Part shown: positions 39,460 through 50,354 of the stretch, piece after piece
How positions within the stretch are numbered: the first letter of the stretch is position 1
Layout of the letters: the number at the start of each line of letters is the position of its first letter
From: Argyresthia goedartella
Taxonomy: Eukaryota; Arthropoda; Insecta; Lepidoptera; Argyresthiidae
Assembly: GCA_949825045.1 (NCBI GenBank)
Contig: OX463812.1
Location: 4,696,661 to 4,760,660 of the forward strand
Direction of reading: 5' to 3'
Length of the DNA stretch: 64,000 nucleotides
Made by a program: the position numbers and the translations under genes
The notes under the pieces: generated by a model
What the model was told of the DNA's origin: nothing
The model's database searches: none
The model's input: the letters and a program-made list of their open reading frames with translations, nothing else

Positions 39460-42400
39460 CTAGGAACGGAGCCAAATTCAAGTCACAAGTTCAAAAAGTA
39501 AAAGTTAAATGTTTGCGAGAGATACCTAAAATGGAACGCTTTATTTCAAACAATTAGATTGTTTTCACCCCATTCCATTCATTGAAGCATTGCATTCTAT
39601 TTCGTGTTTCATTCTATGTTCATTTAACGCCCCATACGATTACCGAAATAAAGTTTTACTTAATTTTAATCGCAATTAAATAATACCGCTTCTCCTGCAC
39701 AAACAAACGCTAAATGGGTACACCTGCAATACCCCTCTATTTACATAATTATAAAAATCCTATGAACGATATCCATAGCCAACCAATCCACCATGCTAAG
39801 AAAGGATCTTTGGACACGTGATTCCCAGAAATTCCACCTAAACAGATGTTTTAGGTGGAATTTCCAACATAAATTTTTAGTGTCATTCAAAGTCATGCTG
39901 ACAGTTGTTGACTTTAATATGTATGGTACAGAAACATTTTTGGAAGAGGCCACTGTTTGTTTTTAACACACAGAGTTTAATTTATCTGTGGTTTGTTACT
40001 TGATAAACATTATCAACAGCAACAAAGACTTTCATTTATCTGAGGGTCTATGGATATCTGTGTATTAACAATTCATTTTTCTATATCACGAAACTCTTTG
40101 CATAAATTCGCGTTACTAACTTTTACACTGTGATCATTTGTACCTCACATGAACGATGCTCTTTACTTACTTTGTAGAACTAAAACGACAGTTTTATTCC
40201 CCATTAAGCGGTTGTTAGTGTAGTGGGGTAGAAATAGTTAACTAAATAATTCTAGTAAAGCAATAATACGCGAAACGTTTATATGCACCAAATCACTTTA
40301 CTTTTGACAGCTCCAAAGCAAGATATTTTTATACATCTGCAATGAACATATCGTTTAAAACTTACGCAATAAGGAAATGTCAAAAGTAAAATAAAGGATT
40401 GAACTGAGTATAACTGGTGTGGGTACAATTGCATAAACCTGATGTTTGTGTTACCGAGTTAAACTTGTAGTAAAGTGGAACTCATCCGGAGGATGTAGCG
40501 ATATGTATGGCAGAGGAAGAATTTCCGTGCAGTTGTTCTAGCGGTTCGAACGAATGGCAATATTGTAAGGAAACGTTCGTTCAAATGGAGAATTGAACAG
40601 TTAATTCTTTTCTAGACTTCTTAGTACTAAACCGATGTTGATGGTGTTATGTGATTTTAGATTATTTCCTTTTACATCATGCTCAGGTCAATAGGAAATA
40701 TTTGGATTGCATCGCCCTGCCTATTTCTTCTGGGTAGTGCTATCGAGCAACACATCGACACAATTATTTCCAAGTTCTCAACATCGAACCTTCCCAAATA
40801 AATATAATTCTTATAAAAGTACGTGACATTGGCGTAAATTAACATACTGGTAACGCGATTGATATAAATTGAATTTAAGGGGTATTCATTTGACTCTACC
40901 TGGGATTCGCTTTGAGGCCGACAAGCTTAGATGAAGACTTGTTAATCTAATCTATTTCACTAATTATATTCAGATGGGGGTTCGGTACTCCATCAAAGCA
41001 CTTATCAAAGATCTTCCAAATATCCTTCTTCAATATTAATTGAGGCTCGACAGCACTGGAGCTATGAAAAACCAAAGTAGACCCACCCTAGATGAGTTGC
41101 CCTCTTAAACCTTTTAAAGTACGGGCTCCATCTAATTGCTTAGAAATCTGAATAGAGGTCGTTACCCGACTGTTAAAAGTGATTTGAACACAAAATGGAT
41201 TTTCGCAGATGGTGTTAGCAGAAGTGCATGGTTGATTGTTTTTAGGGTTCCGTACCTTAAAAAGGAAAACGGAATCATTACAGGATATTTTCAATATTTC
41301 AATATACTTTATTGCACAAAATAACAGATTTTACAGTGAAAAATGGAGAAGACATGACAAAGGCGAGCTTATCTCTATAAAGAGATTTCTTCCAGCAAAC
41401 CTAGATGGAAAGGAAATCCCTATTATGTCTGACCTTACGTTTGTAAAAGTATACCAAGCGACCGATTTATGGACCGATTAAATTGAAATATGGTATATTA
41501 AAGCTGTAGGTCCCAGCTACTATCACTACTTGGTAGTAGTAGTCGTAAACCCCTCCAACGACCCGCACTCAGCCTATGTGGTGGAGTATGGCTCAATTTT
41601 CGTTGTTTGTTGTCGGTTTTATCTCGTCTGCCCAACGTTCCACTGGTCTACCTCTCTCCAGCTTTGGTATCAATAGGATATTGTTCTCTACCTTATTTAA
41701 GTATTTTACCTTATCTGTTGTGTTGTCTTTAGAACGCTACTCTCCAGAGCTCTTTGAAAGACCGTACTGTAATGTACAGTACCTGTATTTTGTTGCTAGT
41801 GTCTCCGTTCAATATCCTTAATTGACATGCGACAAGATTCGATCACCTTCTTTTTCAGATTCATATGTAGAGTTGATTTTAGAATGTCCTTATAATTCCA
41901 GATTTTGTTTAAGATTTCTGTGTTTCTTGAAAGATTTTTGTTTTCCTAAGTAAATGTATTCAACTAGGTACCAAAAGGGTGTACCAGCGATTACCATCGG
42001 TGTTTAAAAATTATTAGTCATTCCTTAGCTTAGTTTCGCATAGATTTATCTCTAATTCAAACTTTCTGTTGGCTTTGTACGGTTCATTCAGCATATTCTC
42101 TAGCTGGCCGTAAGTATTAGATAGAGGGACTTTGTCGTACGAGAATCGTAGATGACTGAGGAAGTTTCCTTTAATGTTTAAACCTTTTTAGGACAAATTT
42201 AAATCCTTAATATTATGCTGGAGAACTACAATAAGTATATTTGGGGATAGCGGATCACTCTGTATCTCTCCACTTTTTTTTTGATGACTGATTGCTTCAT
42301 GAGTCTACCTACTTGTGCTATTTCATAAATATCTTTTAGGATCGAGATTTATTCACCTGGAATATATTAACTTTTGAGAGCATCATATATGTTGTACTGT

Positions 42401-42479
42401 GAGATGGAATCAAATTGTAGACCAAACTAAGATAGAGCGGTTGTTCAAAGTCAATGTACTTTTCAATTATTAGTTATAG
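39460..42479. other. Upstream receptor intron, mostly unrecognised
   Basis: AT-rich, no gene. Bases about 41236-41480 contain fragments typical of lepidopteran dispersed repeats (AGGGTTCCGTACC; GGCGAGCTTATCTC, inverse of a motif near 3680), probably LINE 3' remnants. The rest holds nothing I can name. Confidence 0.45.
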
Positions 42480-42484
42480 CGTGT
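42480..42484 (+). repeat. Target-site duplication of BEL-4, left copy
   Basis: CGTGT, repeated at 49340-49344. Confidence 0.9.
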
Positions 42485-42759
42485 TGTCAAAATGACATCA
42501 TAGCATCAATGTACAGCGCCATCTAGTCTTCCATAGTACGAACCACCTCACCCACAACTATACCCTAAATCAATACCTTTAGAGGTGGTTCGACTAATAA
42601 AGGCTAGATGGCGCTAATTAACCATATCTTATAAATTCCGTTCAACTCGATTTAACCACCATTCTCGCATTAGAGCCCGAGCTGCGAATACCTTGTACAA
42701 ACCGAATTAAATATCTTCAGATAAAACTAAACACCTATTATTTGGGGCACCCATTTTCA
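42485..42759 (+). repeat. BEL-4 5' LTR
   Basis: From TGTCAAAATGACATC to CACCCATTTTCA. It contains a two-part perfect inverted repeat: AGCGCCATCTAG (42515) with CTAGATGGCGCT (42604), and inside it CGAACCACCTC (42539) with GAGGTGGTTCG (42582). AATAAA at 42596 lies in the returning arm. Confidence 0.95.
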
Positions 42760-42777
42760 TGGTGACCCCGACGTTCG
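42760..42777 (+). other. BEL-4 primer-binding site
   Basis: TGGTGACCCCGACGTTCG directly follows the LTR. A tRNA 3' end ending CGGGGTCA plus CCA would pair with it; I cannot name that tRNA with confidence. Confidence 0.65.
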
Positions 42778-43472
42778 AAATAACGCAGTGAAGAAATTGG
42801 ACGGAAGAAACCTGCAAATACGCCGCCGCGCCGCCCGCGACAAGGACAAAGGCGCGAGCACATGGTCGCAGCCATCTTGCGTATTGCCGCGTTATTGCCG
42901 CGTATTCGTTTCAACAGCCGTCTGAAATTCGTTCCTGCATTAGAACAAGTAAAAGCGACCACGAGGCGTCGAAGAAAGTGATCCTGCAAGGCGAAACCCC
43001 AGGAAAACACACTAAGACATCACCACGTGCGTCCCGCGTGTGCCCCCCAACATCTGAAGACCATCAGCCGAGAATCAAATCACCGAGCAGCCGAAACCCA
43101 ACGGACGTACAAGGAGCAGCATATCCGAAGCCCGGTGGAGCGTCCAGCCGAGACTGGACTCGAGACCCGTCGGAAGCCGAGGAGCCGCCCCTGCTGTTGG
43201 ACGAAAGGCGCGCCAGAGACGAGAGACATAAAAACATAAGTATCTACCGATCACGTGAGTTGGCACAAAATTTCCCCCCCATTTATTTTATCTATACACC
43301 GTTATTAGTAGGTAAATTATTGGTAAATTTCGACATTTCCATATGATGATATCAAGGAACGCGATAGTGTCTGTATGACGCACAAACGAGACTCTGAGGA
43401 AATTCGTCGTTAATCTACCTATCAAACAATATCTATCTATATCTATCTATCTAAATATTCCCATTAGCTAAA
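42778..43472 (+). other. BEL-4 leader, GC-rich then AT-rich
   Basis: About 700 bp without a credible gene. An open frame at 42978-43346 is rich in Arg/Pro/Ser and looks like composition, not a protein family. Bases 43345-43419 copy a piece of pol (separate entry). A short TATC repeat lies before the gag ATG. Confidence 0.55.
43345..43419 (+). repeat. Diverged copy of a pol segment in the BEL-4 leader
   Basis: The segment is about 80 percent identical to 45545-45622 (for example GATGATATCA at both starts and TATGACGCA at 43374 and 45575). The leader copy contains a stop and is not translated as pol. Confidence 0.8.
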
Positions 43473-46400
43473 ATGCCCAACAACGACGTGGCAACCGTAG
43501 AGAAATCTAAACCTGAGAGCATATCAGAACTAATAAGAAAGCGAGGGATTATAAAGGGGAAAATGACCCTATTTGTCAAATTTATAGCATCCATAAAACC
43601 CGAAACGATGACTGCCGAACAAATAATCGAGCTTGGGCTGCGCACAGACAAAATGCAACTCGAGTTTTTACAGTTTGATAAAATACAAAGTAATATCGAA
43701 ACCCTCTGCTCAGATATTGACAAGCAGTTACTCGAAAGAGACTCCTTCGAATCTCAGTATTATCAATACATAGCTAAAGCCAAAGGCACTTTAAATCAAA
43801 AAGCGACAGACCAGACCGACTTACAAGAACCTACACATCATTGCAAACATAGCTCAGATGCTAGCGATTCCATTAGGTACCCAGATATTAGCCTACCCTC
43901 ATTTAATGGAGACATTACACAGTGGATCGAATTCCGAGATACTTTCGACGCACTTATAAATCAGGGTAACCTGAAGCCCATACAAAAATATAAATATTTG
44001 AGAAGTTGTCTAAAGGGCAGTGCTTTGGAAGTTATAGGAGCGCTGGAATATTCGGAGGAAGGGTACAGCATAGCATGGCAATTACTTTGCGAACGCTATA
44101 ATAACCCAAAAGTATTGGTCTACAATCATTTGCGAGCGCTTTTCGGCATCGATAGCGTACAATCGAATCCAATGGCACTAAGGGGCATGGGTGATAACAT
44201 ATCGAAACACCTTAGAACCCTAAGAAGCTTAAATATAGCAACCGAAAACTGGGATATATTGATAATTTTCTTTTTATCTAGCAAGCTAGAAAAGTCACTA
44301 CAACTAAAATGGGAAGAAAAATCCAACTCACGTGAACTTCCTACATTACAGGATTTCAAGACTTTTTTGAGGTCCCGAGCTGACCTTTTGGAGTCGATGA
44401 ACAGCAACCAAGCTGTTGAAAATACAAACCGGAATTCGAGTAATACAACTGAAAAGGCGATGATAACCACGTCCCGCAACAATCCGGAAGCTAACAAGGT
44501 AACAAAACCACCTACTACCCAGCATAATCACTGCCCTTTTTGCAAGGGCACCCACTACCTAAATCAGTGTACACAGTTCCTAGCCCTTAGCCCTATAGCT
44601 CGCAGCCGAGCTGCGAAGAGGTTACGACTCTGCACTAACTGCCTGAGATCGAATCACGCGGTGCCGAACTGCCGAGCCAGCAAGTGTACCAAGTGTTCAG
44701 GTAAACATCATACTTTGTTACACATACCTACTATACCTACTCCAGCGAACGAGCAATCTATTTATAATCCCGAGCGATTACCTACACAACCGAACACATC
44801 TCGTCCTACCTATAATCCCGAGCGATTACCTACACAACCGAGCGTATCTCGTCCTATGACGCTATACACCCCACAACAACAATCTACATCCGAAAATCAA
44901 TCTATAAACTTGCATATTAAGCAAATCAACACGTCAAAAGACAATGCTTGTTCACAGCCGATGCAAAACAAGCATGTTTTCTTATCTACAGCTGTAGTAA
45001 ACATAACCGATCACGAAAACAAACAACAAAGCATGAGAATCCTATTGGATTCCGGCTCGCAATCGTGCTACATAACAGAAAGGGCACACAAAAAACTAAA
45101 CCTACCTGTACACAACACAGATACCGATGTCATGGGTATCAGCAACACAATAATAAACGTTAAACACTATTGTAACGTTATTATTCACTCTAGAACCGAA
45201 CCATTTTCTGTGGATCTATCTTGCTATATTGTACCTACAATCTGCAACCTACCTAACTATGATATAGGAAATCTTATCATACCTAAACGATTCCGACTGG
45301 CTGATGATGGATTCAATTCAGCCGGCGAAATCGACATGATACTGGGCGCCGAAAAATTCTATGACCTATTGTGCGTAAACCGACACGAATTAGGAACTAA
45401 CTTACCGACTTTGCAAAAAACCAAATTGGGCTGGATCGTGACTGGCTCGACGACGGGGCCAGTACGCCAGCAAACTAGATGTCATTTCATTCAACAACAA
45501 ATGAGAAGCATTTTCGAAACTGAGGAAAATTCCACACTTTCCAATGATGATATCACGGAGTGCGAAAGTGTCTTTATGACGCATAATCGAGATTCTGAGG
45601 GAAAGTTTGTCGTAAAAATACCTCTAAAAGAACCTGCTTCAAGTTTAGGTAGATCAAGACACATTGCCTATAAGAGATTTCTGTCATTAGAAAACAAATT
45701 TAGTAAAAATTCAGAATATAAAAAACAATACGTCCAATTCATGAGAGATTTCCAACAAGCGGGCCGCATGAAAGAGATGGAATACTCCAATGTAGGACCC
45801 CAAGTCTACTTACCGCATCACGCGGTAATTAATATCGAAAAATTATCAACCCCAGTGAGGGTTGTCTTTGACGCATCATGTCCAACAGACACTGGAAAAT
45901 CGCTTAACGATATTCAATATAAGGGTACGATATTTCAAGATAGCCTAATCAATATACTAGTAAGATTTAGAACTTACAAATTTGTAGTAAATGCAGATAT
46001 ACAGAAAATGTTTTGCCAGGTCAATATTGATCAATCACAACAAAACCTACAAAATATACTATGGAGGGAAAACTCAACCGATCCTCTACGTACCTACACA
46101 TTAACTACTCTCAGTTTTGGCTTGAAGGCGGCCCCCTACATAGCCACGAGATGCCTACTGCAGCTAGCAACCGAATTCGAAGGTAAATACCCTACAGCAG
46201 CCGAAGCAATAAAAGGTTCATTCTACTACGATGACTGGATCTATGGAGGCGACGACGAAGCAGCGCTAATCGAGACAGCAACGCAAGTAGCGGCCATCCT
46301 GCGTACAGCCTGCTTCAATCTACGAAAATGGAAGTCGAACTCAAAAACCATATTAAAAAAGGTATGTAACACCGACTCAACAAATCCGACCGAGAGCGGA

Positions 46401-48794
46401 AATAACACACACAAACTATTAGGTATCACATGGTGCAGCCACACAGATTGTTTACAATTCTCATTCAAAGAACAACCAATGCCAGATCGACTTACGAAAA
46501 GAAAGGTCCTGTCTATAATTTCAGCTATCTATGATCCTACGGGCTTAATTAGTCCCGTTTTAGTGACAGCTAAATGTTTTATTAAAAAACTATGGCAGGA
46601 TAAAACTTCATGGGACGAAACCCTATCGCCCGCTTTAACAAGAGAATGGATATCTTACTATAGGAGTCTATTTTCTTTAAACAATCTATCCATACCGAGA
46701 CGCACAATCATAAACAATTACGTAACACTAGAACTGCATGGGTTTGCAGATAGTTCAAAAACATGTTACGGAATTGCAATTTATTTACGTTCCATTGATA
46801 ATTTAGGTAATATACAGGTGCATTTGTTATGCACAAAGTCTAGAATTGCTAGAGAGGAAACAATACCCCGCTTAGAATTACGCGCAGCGGTATTGTTATC
46901 ACAAGTAATGGAATCACAAGGCAATAACCTTGCCAAACGAGTCAGTAAAATATACCTATGGTCTGACTCACAGGTGGTATTGGCGTGGATAAAAACACCG
47001 CCACCTAAACTAGGTACTTTCATCAGTAACAGAGTAGCGGAAATTCAGAGATTAACCAAGATCGAAGACTGGCATTGGGTGTGTTCGGCTGAAAATCCAG
47101 CTGACATTATATCGAGAGGAATTCAACCTCATATATTAAGAAAAAGCAATCTGTGGTGGTCGGGTCCCGCCTGGCTATCTGGTCAAACGGCGCAGTGGCC
47201 TCTGCACAATCAAACTAACACACAAATACAAACAAAGGACACAGAACAAACTATATCCTTAGTTAACCCAACAAACATCGAGAATAATTTCATAGATAAA
47301 TTGTTTCATAAATATTCAAACGACAAAAAATTATCGCGAGTGTTTGCCTATACTCTGCGATTCATCAATAACCTACAAAATCCTTGTAATAAAATAAGCG
47401 GACCGCTGTCCGTTCAAGAATTAAATGATTCGATGCATAAACTAATTATGCGCGCACAAATAACATCACTACCTATTGAATACAAACTTTTAAGTCAGAA
47501 TAAATCAATACCAACGTCATCAAATATTAAATGCCTTAACCCGTTTTTTGAAGATGGCCTGTTGAAAGTTGGAGGAAGGTTAAACCTATCAAACATTCCC
47601 GAAACTAAAAAACATCCTATAATTTTGCATCCAAAACACATACTCACTGAAACTATAATGAGAAACATGCATATCAAACTCTTCCATTGTGGTCCACAGC
47701 TACTGCTAGCATGCATGAGAGAGCAGTACTGGCCATTAAATGGAAAAGGTCTGGCTAACAAAATTGTACACAAATGCGTTACATGTTTCAAAGCAAAACC
47801 ACTCATACACGTACCCATTATGGGTCAACTACCTACAATAAGAACTACTCCTTCACCGCCATTCCACACAACATTTTGTGATTATGCTGGGCCCTATTCA
47901 ATTCGAGATAGAAGGGGGCGTGGTTTCAAGTCTTACAAATGTTGGATAGCTATGTTTGTTTGCTCATCGACAAGGGCAGTTCACATTGAGTTGGTTTCAG
48001 GTTTAGAATCACAAGCCTTTATTGCCGCCTTCCGGCGATTCATATGCAGAAGAGGTAAACCAAGTCAAATGGTAAGTGACAACTCGACCACATTCCGTGG
48101 AGCAAATAAGGATTTAGTAGAACTATACAGATACCTAAACGAAAATTTTAGCGAACTTACCAACTTCCTTGCAAACGAAGGTATTTCCTGGAAATTCTTA
48201 CCCCCCTACAGCCCGCATCTAGGCGGCCTACATGAAGCTGCAATTGGCAGCTGTAAGCTTCATCTTAAGAGGGTATTAAGTCAAGCCTTATTAACATTTG
48301 AAGAATTCTCTACGGTTCTTACTCAAATTGAGGCAATATTAAACTCGCGCCCATTGTGTCCCATACCTAATGCTAATAATGATGATTTTCCCATTCTTAC
48401 GCCAGCTCACTTTCTGATCGGTAGATCGTACACGTCTCTGGCGGACTACGAATACCAAGATGTATCAAGGAATAAGTTAAATCACTTCCAACAACTCCAA
48501 CAGATACAACAGGACTTCTGGAAGCGGTGGTCTCGAGAGTACCTGGGTCTCCTACAGCAGAGGTGCAAGTGGAGGAGCACAAAGGGACCTAACCTCACCG
48601 TCGGCTCAATCGTGCTGGTGAAGGACGATCGCTTACCACCCTGCCAGTGGAAGTTGGGACGCATCGCGAAGACACAAGACGGTCAAGATGGCGAAACGAG
48701 GGTCGCCGTCATCCAAACAACAAAAGGCCTTATCAAACGAGCCTTCAATAATATTTGCCCCTTACCTATTTCTCTGTCAGATACCGACTATTAG
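43473..48794 (+). CDS. BEL-4 Gag-Pol polyprotein, 1773 residues, intact
   Basis: A single frame from the ATG at 43473 (MPNNDVATVEKSKPES). Approximate order: gag with a helical N-terminus and IRYPDISLPSFNGDITQW (135-155); Cys/His motifs CPFCKGTHYLNQC, CTNCLRSNHAVPNC and CTKCSGKHH (350-420); a 16-residue tandem repeat (YNPERLPTQP twice, 430-460); protease LLDSGSQSC (about 524); RT VRVVFDASCPTD and FYYDDWIYGG (about 918); RNase H HGFADSSKTC, PRLELRA and LWSDSQVV (1090-1170); integrase HHCC region ending CVTCFKAKP, then FCDYAGPY (about 1470), VSDNSTTF (about 1535) and GGLHEAAIGSC (about 1586); C-terminal FWKRWSREYLGLLQQRC and SIVLVKDDRLP. All catalytic acidic residues are present, with no stops or shifts. 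No env-like ORF follows. Confidence 0.96.
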   Translation: MPNNDVATVEKSKPESISELIRKRGIIKGKMTLFVKFIASIKPETMTAEQIIELGLRTDKMQLEFLQFDKIQSNIETLCSDIDKQLLERDSFESQYYQYIAKAKGTLNQKATDQTDLQEPTHHCKHSSDASDSIRYPDISLPSFNGDITQWIEFRDTFDALINQGNLKPIQKYKYLRSCLKGSALEVIGALEYSEEGYSIAWQLLCERYNNPKVLVYNHLRALFGIDSVQSNPMALRGMGDNISKHLRTLRSLNIATENWDILIIFFLSSKLEKSLQLKWEEKSNSRELPTLQDFKTFLRSRADLLESMNSNQAVENTNRNSSNTTEKAMITTSRNNPEANKVTKPPTTQHNHCPFCKGTHYLNQCTQFLALSPIARSRAAKRLRLCTNCLRSNHAVPNCRASKCTKCSGKHHTLLHIPTIPTPANEQSIYNPERLPTQPNTSRPTYNPERLPTQPSVSRPMTLYTPQQQSTSENQSINLHIKQINTSKDNACSQPMQNKHVFLSTAVVNITDHENKQQSMRILLDSGSQSCYITERAHKKLNLPVHNTDTDVMGISNTIINVKHYCNVIIHSRTEPFSVDLSCYIVPTICNLPNYDIGNLIIPKRFRLADDGFNSAGEIDMILGAEKFYDLLCVNRHELGTNLPTLQKTKLGWIVTGSTTGPVRQQTRCHFIQQQMRSIFETEENSTLSNDDITECESVFMTHNRDSEGKFVVKIPLKEPASSLGRSRHIAYKRFLSLENKFSKNSEYKKQYVQFMRDFQQAGRMKEMEYSNVGPQVYLPHHAVINIEKLSTPVRVVFDASCPTDTGKSLNDIQYKGTIFQDSLINILVRFRTYKFVVNADIQKMFCQVNIDQSQQNLQNILWRENSTDPLRTYTLTTLSFGLKAAPYIATRCLLQLATEFEGKYPTAAEAIKGSFYYDDWIYGGDDEAALIETATQVAAILRTACFNLRKWKSNSKTILKKVCNTDSTNPTESGNNTHKLLGITWCSHTDCLQFSFKEQPMPDRLTKRKVLSIISAIYDPTGLISPVLVTAKCFIKKLWQDKTSWDETLSPALTREWISYYRSLFSLNNLSIPRRTIINNYVTLELHGFADSSKTCYGIAIYLRSIDNLGNIQVHLLCTKSRIAREETIPRLELRAAVLLSQVMESQGNNLAKRVSKIYLWSDSQVVLAWIKTPPPKLGTFISNRVAEIQRLTKIEDWHWVCSAENPADIISRGIQPHILRKSNLWWSGPAWLSGQTAQWPLHNQTNTQIQTKDTEQTISLVNPTNIENNFIDKLFHKYSNDKKLSRVFAYTLRFINNLQNPCNKISGPLSVQELNDSMHKLIMRAQITSLPIEYKLLSQNKSIPTSSNIKCLNPFFEDGLLKVGGRLNLSNIPETKKHPIILHPKHILTETIMRNMHIKLFHCGPQLLLACMREQYWPLNGKGLANKIVHKCVTCFKAKPLIHVPIMGQLPTIRTTPSPPFHTTFCDYAGPYSIRDRRGRGFKSYKCWIAMFVCSSTRAVHIELVSGLESQAFIAAFRRFICRRGKPSQMVSDNSTTFRGANKDLVELYRYLNENFSELTNFLANEGISWKFLPPYSPHLGGLHEAAIGSCKLHLKRVLSQALLTFEEFSTVLTQIEAILNSRPLCPIPNANNDDFPILTPAHFLIGRSYTSLADYEYQDVSRNKLNHFQQLQQIQQDFWKRWSREYLGLLQQRCKWRSTKGPNLTVGSIVLVKDDRLPPCQWKLGRIAKTQDGQDGETRVAVIQTTKGLIKRAFNNICPLPISLSDTDY

Positions 48795-49064
48795 TTCTAA
48801 GTAATCAGTGTAGGTAGACAGGGACTATATAATTAATTAATCACTTTATTACACAAACAAGTGAAATGTAACCTAATTAACTACTGCCTACTTAATAAAA
48901 AAATACTTCTCTTGTGTTTTCTTCATAAGATCTAGAATCTTTCTAGGTAGGTAACTAAAACAGAACGCTAGGAGTATACATAAATCTATTAATAAATTAG
49001 CTAGTCACATTCATAAATTACAGTTATATTTGTATACCTAGTAGAGTTTAGGCGCTCTGGAGTA
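48795..49064 (+). other. BEL-4 3' non-coding region
   Basis: AT-rich sequence between the pol stop and the 3' LTR. No clear polypurine tract is seen; GGCGCTCTGGAGTA precedes the LTR. Confidence 0.6.
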
Positions 49065-49339
49065 TGTCAAAATGACATCATAGCATCAATGTACAGCGCC
49101 ATCTAGTCTTCCATAGTACGAACCACCTCACCCACAACTATACCCTAAATCAATACCTTTAGAGGTGGTTCGACTAATAAAGGCTAGATGGCGCTAATTA
49201 ACCATATCTTATAAATTCCGTTCAACTCGATTTAACCACCATTCTCGCATTAGAGCCCGAGCTGCGAATACCTTGTACAAACCGAATTAAATATCTTCAG
49301 ATAAAACTAAACACCTATTATTTGGGGCACCCATTTTCA
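49065..49339 (+). repeat. BEL-4 3' LTR
   Basis: Identical to 42485-42759 over 275 bp by direct reading. Confidence 0.95.
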
Positions 49340-49344
49340 CGTGT
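49340..49344 (+). repeat. Target-site duplication of BEL-4, right copy
   Basis: CGTGT, as at 42480-42484. Confidence 0.9.
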
Positions 49345-50203
49345 ATATGTGGTTTATTGTGCAGAAACACTTTCCGAAACCTGCTTGTTCAATAGATTGA
49401 TTTCTCTTTATATCTTTATTTATTATCTATTCTATAAAGAAGCAAATAAATTGTATATATTGGGCATAAGGCTTATCGGACGGTTGTACCAACATCTGAT
49501 ATATTCACCATTTTTGTATTAGAATTTCTGATTACATTTCTTACAGATCCTCCTTTCTGACAATATTAAGTTAAACAGATGTGCCAACGGTGTTACCAAT
49601 ATGTGTTTACAGATTTTTAGTTTTCAGTTTGTATGTCTGGGACTACACATTTATTTTAAATTTTTGATTCCCCTCTCCGATGCTCGTTGGTTGAACTCTG
49701 ATTGTATTAGTTATTTGTTAAAATTTAGCTGGAGCCAGTTTTTCGTAGAATTCAGGATCGGTGTTCTCTACTTCAGCTCTACTTTGAGTTATTTTTTCTT
49801 GAGTTTTTAGATGAGGTATCCAGAGTTTGCTCATGTTAAGTTGTTTGTATTTTCTGTTTATGCTTCCTAATGCAATGAGATATTTCTCAAGATTTTGACA
49901 GTTTTGCTTGTTCTTTTTGTTTTTTTAGAATTTTACAGTCTTACCTTTTCTTGTTACGAATGGTTAGTGTGAATAACTCCCCGTAAGGAAAGCTTAATGA
50001 AGAAGATTTAGAGAGTAGGTCTCAAAACAATAAAAAGAGAAATTACAAGACATCCGATTTATTTATACACAAGTTTCCCATTTACCTAACCAAATATATG
50101 TATATAAGACTAGCGACTGACCCCTGAATGTCCTAACATTTTGTTTCTATGCAGAGCTTGTAGCCGGTAGTCGGTGGAACGGAGACAGTGTGAACAGCGG
50201 TTC
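49345..50203. other. AT-rich DNA, no recognised feature
   Basis: Nothing coding or repetitive that I can name. The short open frames are hydrophobic and AT-driven. Confidence 0.4.
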
Positions 50204-50354
50204 GCGGTGGTCAGGGCCGTATACGGTGTTTAGGGCCGTGTAGCGGTAATCAGGCCTGTGTAGTATTAGTCAGGCCTGTGCAGCGGTGATCAGGCTTATG
50301 TTACGGTGGTCGGGCCTGTGTAGTGATGGTCAGGTCCGTGAAGTGGTGGTCAGG
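50204..50354 (+). repeat. 20-bp minisatellite, about 7.5 units
   Basis: Exact 20-bp spacing with unit starts at 50204, 50224, 50244, 50264, 50284, 50304, 50324 and 50344. Consensus near CGGTGGTCAGGCCTGTGTAG. GC-rich against an AT-rich background. Units differ at several positions but no insertion breaks the period. Confidence 0.9.

Larger units (their letters stand above)
42485..49339 (+). mobile_element. BEL-4: intact, recent BEL/Pao LTR retrotransposon
   Basis: A 6855-bp element with 275-bp LTRs that I read as identical, a perfect CGTGT target duplication, a primer-binding site directly after the 5' LTR, and one uninterrupted gag-pol frame of 1773 codons. It lies antisense to the receptor gene. 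These features indicate a very recent insertion and possible activity. Confidence 0.95.

Noticed and set aside
42978..43346. Open frame of 122 codons, rich in Arg, Pro and Ser, before BEL-4 gag
   Set aside because: Lies in the GC-rich leader, has no family similarity, and other BELs have no such ORF. Its composition explains the open frame.
48795..49064. An env-like third ORF in BEL-4
   Set aside because: Only 270 bp lie between pol and the LTR, with no open frame of note.
50204..50354. CRISPR-like array
   Set aside because: Units are contiguous with no spacers and the genome is eukaryotic.
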